Positions 63,554 through 64,000 of a stretch of DNA of 64,000 nucleotides are shown piece by piece. The stretch lies in the NCBI RefSeq assembly GCF_009915685.1, contig NZ_JAABLP010000002.1, one strand, 5' to 3'. The notes under the pieces are model-generated. The model was given only the letters and a program-made list of their open reading frames with translations. It did not search any database and was not told the origin of the DNA. Both the position numbers and the translations under genes were made by a program. Each line of letters starts with the position of its first letter. Within the stretch, counting starts at the first letter, position 1. The stretch is from Pannonibacter tanglangensis. Its GTDB lineage: Bacteria; Pseudomonadota; Alphaproteobacteria; Rhizobiales; Stappiaceae.

Positions 63554-64000
63554 GATCCCCTTGATCCTTCCTGGCGCATCCCATGGCCGGTCCGTGTTCC
63601 GAAGCGGGACAGCGGGCGGGCCGAAATCGTTACTTTGCGTTTACCAAGCACGTGGCGTGCCAGCCGGGACACGACGCGGACAAGGGGCGAACAGGGCGCG
63701 GAAGGCGCAAGGATTGGGCGAGGGGAGGGCAGGGAGAGGGCGGGCCGGCGCGGTCATGACCGCTCGGGCGTTAGGGGTCTGTTAAGGTTAATCGAACCTT
63801 TCACTTGCCGCTACGTCTTGATGTGACACTCTGGGGCCAGCAGATGACGCGAGACCTGAAACAAGCAGGCCGGTCCTGCGGCGGCGCACGAGTTACGAGG
63901 GGAGCGCGGGGACGCGACAGGAGCAGCGCCCGTCACCGGTTTGCCGGTGGCGGGCGCGCCCTGTTTCGGGGCTCGTGCCAGGGGGCGAGCGCCTTCACCT
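63554..64000. other. Right-hand spacer with a G/C-rich hairpin
   Basis: The last 447 bases contain an AT-rich patch near 63780-63800 and a stem CGCCCGTCACCGG/CCGGTGGCGGGCG (63927-63956, one G-T pair) around a short loop. A 52-codon open frame begins at ATG 63844 and runs off the edge, but its Arg/Gly-rich content gives no support. A convergent gene just beyond the edge could end here. No feature is claimed. Confidence 0.35.

Noticed and set aside
63771..63785. TTAG-N7-TTAA site upstream of the PAS_5 gene as a CtrA box
   Set aside because: One mismatch and over 200 bases from the start; such sites are expected by chance, so it is not listed as a feature.
63844..64000. Open frame running off the right edge
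   Set aside because: Arg/Gly-rich with no motif and no strong ribosome site; overlaps a stable hairpin.

Overview
The window is a dense, GC-rich chromosomal segment of an alphaproteobacterium, most likely order Hyphomicrobiales (Rhizobiales), perhaps near the Stappia/Pannonibacter/Labrenzia group; the family-level guess is inference. Clues are the F1-ATPase zeta inhibitor (DUF1476), Usg, DUF3126 and DUF2164 proteins, a bacterial transglutaminase-like cysteine peptidase, PAS_5 and PilZ proteins, the purL-bolA-grxD gene order, and a perfect CtrA-type box. It reads as mostly core genome: no phage, transposase, CRISPR array or rRNA is seen. One tRNA (Leu, anticodon TAA) is present.

Region by region: 1-3.8 kb holds the start of a proteasome-like protease, an amino-acid-type solute-binding protein, ttcA, a small secreted protein, grxD and bolA. 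3.9-15 kb is a purine block (purL, purQ, purS, purC, purB) interrupted by a soluble CZB chemoreceptor, an agmatinase, DUF2164, the ATPase zeta subunit, an HpcH/HpaI aldolase and an RBBP9-type hydrolase. 15-25 kb carries a membrane protein, a DadA-like FAD oxidase, an Lrp regulator divergent from a fused indolepyruvate oxidoreductase, a P1 peptidase, a flavin reductase, a branched-chain amino-acid-type binding protein and an L,D-transpeptidase. 25-30.4 kb has a ParDE-type toxin-antitoxin pair, LrgAB, a VWA/MoxR pair divergent from a cytochrome c, and usg. 30.4-34.9 kb has a LysE exporter/LysR pair, an orphan NHLP-leader RiPP-precursor-like gene, a TrmN6-like methylase, DUF2007 and a polyprenyl synthase. 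35-44 kb has ispE, a TPR protein, ppdK-meaB and a CHASE4-GGDEF-EAL protein. 44-50 kb has radC, map, tRNA-Leu, two small copper-associated secreted proteins, trkH and sfsA. 50-64 kb has a lipoprotein L,D-transpeptidase, gpt, a CinA-type protein, an FAD monooxygenase, a zinc-finger protein, two alpha/beta hydrolases, a divergent crotonase, cysE, DUF3126, a gamma carbonic anhydrase, a secreted cysteine peptidase, a double-PilZ protein and a PAS_5 protein.

The most notable unexplained item is the small gene at 32222-32551. Its first ~88 residues match the nitrile-hydratase-like leader (NHLP) fold ending in a Gly-Gly, followed by a 21-residue core-like tail, with no maturation enzyme nearby. A second theme is a set of intergenic 14-bp tandem arrays (about 2502, 34980, 49904 and 58457) and in-frame 15-bp repeats in two exported-protein genes. 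Regulation by c-di-GMP and the cell cycle is suggested by GGDEF-EAL, PilZ and PAS_5 proteins and a CtrA-like box at 60002.
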